Positions 62,601-64,000 of a stretch of DNA of 64,000 nucleotides are shown in pieces. The DNA is from Plecoglossus altivelis (taxonomy: Eukaryota; Chordata; Actinopteri; Osmeriformes; Plecoglossidae): the NCBI GenBank assembly GCA_036571765.1, contig BROE01000007.1, positions 4,106,636 through 4,170,635 on the forward strand, in the 5' to 3' direction. Position numbers and translations under genes: made by a program. The stretch's first letter is position 1. The number at the start of each line of letters is the position of its first letter. Below the pieces are notes generated by a model. That model did no database searches and was not told the origin of the DNA. It worked only from the letters and a program-made list of their open reading frames with translations.

Positions 62601-63797
62601 ACACACAGTATACACACACAGTATACACACACACAGTATACACACACACAGTATACACACAATATACACAGTATACACACACAGTATACACACACACACA
62701 GTATACACACACACAGTATACACACAATATACACACACACGCACACACAGTATACACACACAGTATACACACATTATACACAGTATACACACACACAGTA
62801 TACACACAATATGCACAGTATACACACACACATTATACACACACGTAGTATACACACACACACACAGTATACACACACACCAAAACACACCAAGGAACAT
62901 GGACATGCACACATAACAACACTAAGACTGTATATGCTGTCATACATTTATACTATACATACACTGTGACTATATATACTGTACTATATACAGTGTGACT
63001 ATATATACTGTGACTATGTATACTGTTGCACTGGTATACTATATATACTGTCATACTATATAAACTGTGACTATAAATAACGTGGCCATATATACTATTA
63101 CACTGTTATACTAAATATACTGTGACTATATATACTGTGACTATATATACCATTATACTATATAAACTGTGACTACATATCCTTGAGGGGTGTCAGAATG
63201 TTCTCCTTCTGTCTCCTCTCAGGCCTGTCTTGCTCTTCTGCCATGCTGTGGGAGAGGTGAGTGTTGCTGACCTACCGAAACGTCTCTAGCTAGATAAGTT
63301 GGATTCAGCTCTGAACGTGTCGTATAATTGTTTCTTGTCAGGTCGCAAGGTGGGCTTTAAGGAGGATCAGTACCTGCTCCGCCAATCCCTGCTCACCTCA
63401 GACCACCTGGACACGCCCTTGGTGCGGACAGGCCCGCCCAAGAGCACGGACGTGGTTCGCTGGAAGGTCACTGACAATGTCCACCGAGAAGCCAATCACC
63501 CTCTAACGCAGGTCCAGCCCAACCCCAAAGAGACCAGTGAGTGTGGGCTTCTCTCTGCTATAGTGTGCAGCTGATACTGGGTGTCGTTTCAACAGTTCCT
63601 GGACTGACTATGATGTTCTCTTTTCTTCTCCCCCTTTCTTTCTTTCTTTCTTTCTATCTCCCTCCCTCCCTCTCTTCCCGCCTCTCCCTCTAGTTGCGTT
63701 CCCTCTCTCTCTCCGTCTCAACAGGTTGTTCTCAGACACCTTGTCCCGCCCTGAGGCCAGGGACACAGAGGCGCTGCGCAGGGAGGTGGACAATAAT
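56622..63797 (+). CDS. itgb4: ITGB4, integrin beta-4 (N-terminal 852 codons; continues past the window)
   Basis: Beta-4 pairs with alpha-6 as the laminin receptor of hemidesmosomes. Coding exons: 56622-56700, 57321-57403, 57763-57858, 58150-58354, 58456-58552, 58740-58911, 59073-59336, 59523-59612, 59856-59978, 60150-60323, 60445-60521, 60735-60937, 61106-61209, 61467-61689, 61902-62027, 62431-62537, 63223-63256, 63342-63536, 63694-63797; 2,556 nt in continuous frame. Residues 1-24 are a signal peptide (VGVVLLTIFFNTCYA). A Cys-rich PSI domain follows (about 27-80). The beta-I domain carries the MIDAS motif DFSNS (D135, S137, S139). Cys-rich EGF modules span about 455-625, the tail domain about 640-705 and the membrane span about 713-733. 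The juxtamembrane WKYCACCKACLALLPCC is as in mammals, where such cysteines are palmitoylated. The Calx-beta and fibronectin III domains of the roughly 1,800-aa protein must lie beyond 64,000. Confidence 0.96.
62541..62880. repeat. AGTATACACACAC minisatellite in ITGB4 intron 17
   Basis: About 340 bp of 12-18-bp units made of AGTATAC plus variable (AC)n, starting only a few bases after the donor of the transmembrane exon. It yields long artefactual frames on both strands. Confidence 0.92.
62930..63180. repeat. TATATACTGTGAC-type repeat in ITGB4 intron 17
   Basis: Irregular tandem repeats of CTATATATACTGTGA about 14-20 bp long, AT-rich, directly after the CA-based array. It ends about 40 bp before the 34-nt exon 18. 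Confidence 0.8.
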
Positions 63798-64000
63798 GTG
63801 AGTGTGTACAGTGTGTACAGTGTGTATCTGCGTGTGTGCAGTGTGTACAGTGTGTATGTGCGAGTGTACAGTGTGTACAGTGTGTACAGTGTGTACAGTG
63901 TGTATGTGCGTGTGTGCAGTGTGTATGTGCATGTGTACAGTGTGTATGTGCGTGTGTGCAGTGTGTGTGTGCGTGTGTGCAGTGTGTATGTGCGAGTGTA
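63798..64000. repeat. GTGTACAGTGTGTATGTGC repeat in ITGB4 intron 19
   Basis: Tandem units of about 10-20 bp combining GTGTACA and GTGTATGTGC, starting right at the donor after exon 19 and running past the window end. Confidence 0.88.

Overview
The window is vertebrate nuclear DNA, most likely from a teleost fish. Evidence: intron-rich genes with GT/AG junctions, short introns packed with di- and trinucleotide tracts and minisatellites, a Tc1/mariner-type transposon with TA target duplication, and gene neighbours that in human lie on 17q25. The species cannot be named from sequence alone. Protein and synteny comparisons are from memory; no search was run.

Layout. 1-1.6 kb: no gene seen, possibly the 3' end of a convergent neighbour. 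3.48-8.45 kb (-): WDR45B (WIPI3), all ten coding exons, 344 aa. 9.0-12.0 kb: MRPL58 (ICT1), six exons, 200 aa (+), inside a cluster of four tRNA genes: Arg-CCT (+), Gln-CTG (+), initiator Met-CAT (-) and Arg-TCG (-). 15.57-25.10 kb (-): CDR2L, six coding exons, 492 aa, with a large GTAC-rich minisatellite in intron 1. 25.1-33.1 kb: repeat-rich spacer and probable 5' part of SMIM5. 33.29-35.37 kb (+): SMIM5, two coding exons, 72 aa; its intron holds a Tc1-like element with perfect 307-bp inverted arms either side of a 570-N gap. 36.89-37.57 kb (+): a two-exon gene for an 81-residue single-pass membrane protein, positional candidate for SMIM6 (endoregulin). 38.07-48.22 kb (+): SAP30BP, ten exons, 306 aa. 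56.62 kb to the window end (+): ITGB4, the first 19 coding exons (852 codons), continuing beyond the window.

How the genes relate. This is not an operon. The genes are independent: autophagy (WDR45B), mitochondrial ribosome rescue (MRPL58), a coiled-coil paraneoplastic-antigen homologue (CDR2L), two small membrane proteins, a transcription/splicing co-regulator (SAP30BP) and the hemidesmosome integrin beta-4 (ITGB4). The value of the region lies in microsynteny: MRPL58 with an Arg-tRNA cluster and CDR2L, and SMIM5-SMIM6-like-SAP30BP-ITGB4, resemble human 17q25.1, while RECQL5 is absent from its expected place and WDR45B (human 17q25.3) has been brought next to MRPL58.

Exon coordinates were read by eye from splice signals and reading-frame continuity. 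For every complete gene the coding exons add up to a whole number of codons ending at a stop, and lengths agree with the known families. 5' untranslated exons and poly(A) sites are much less certain.
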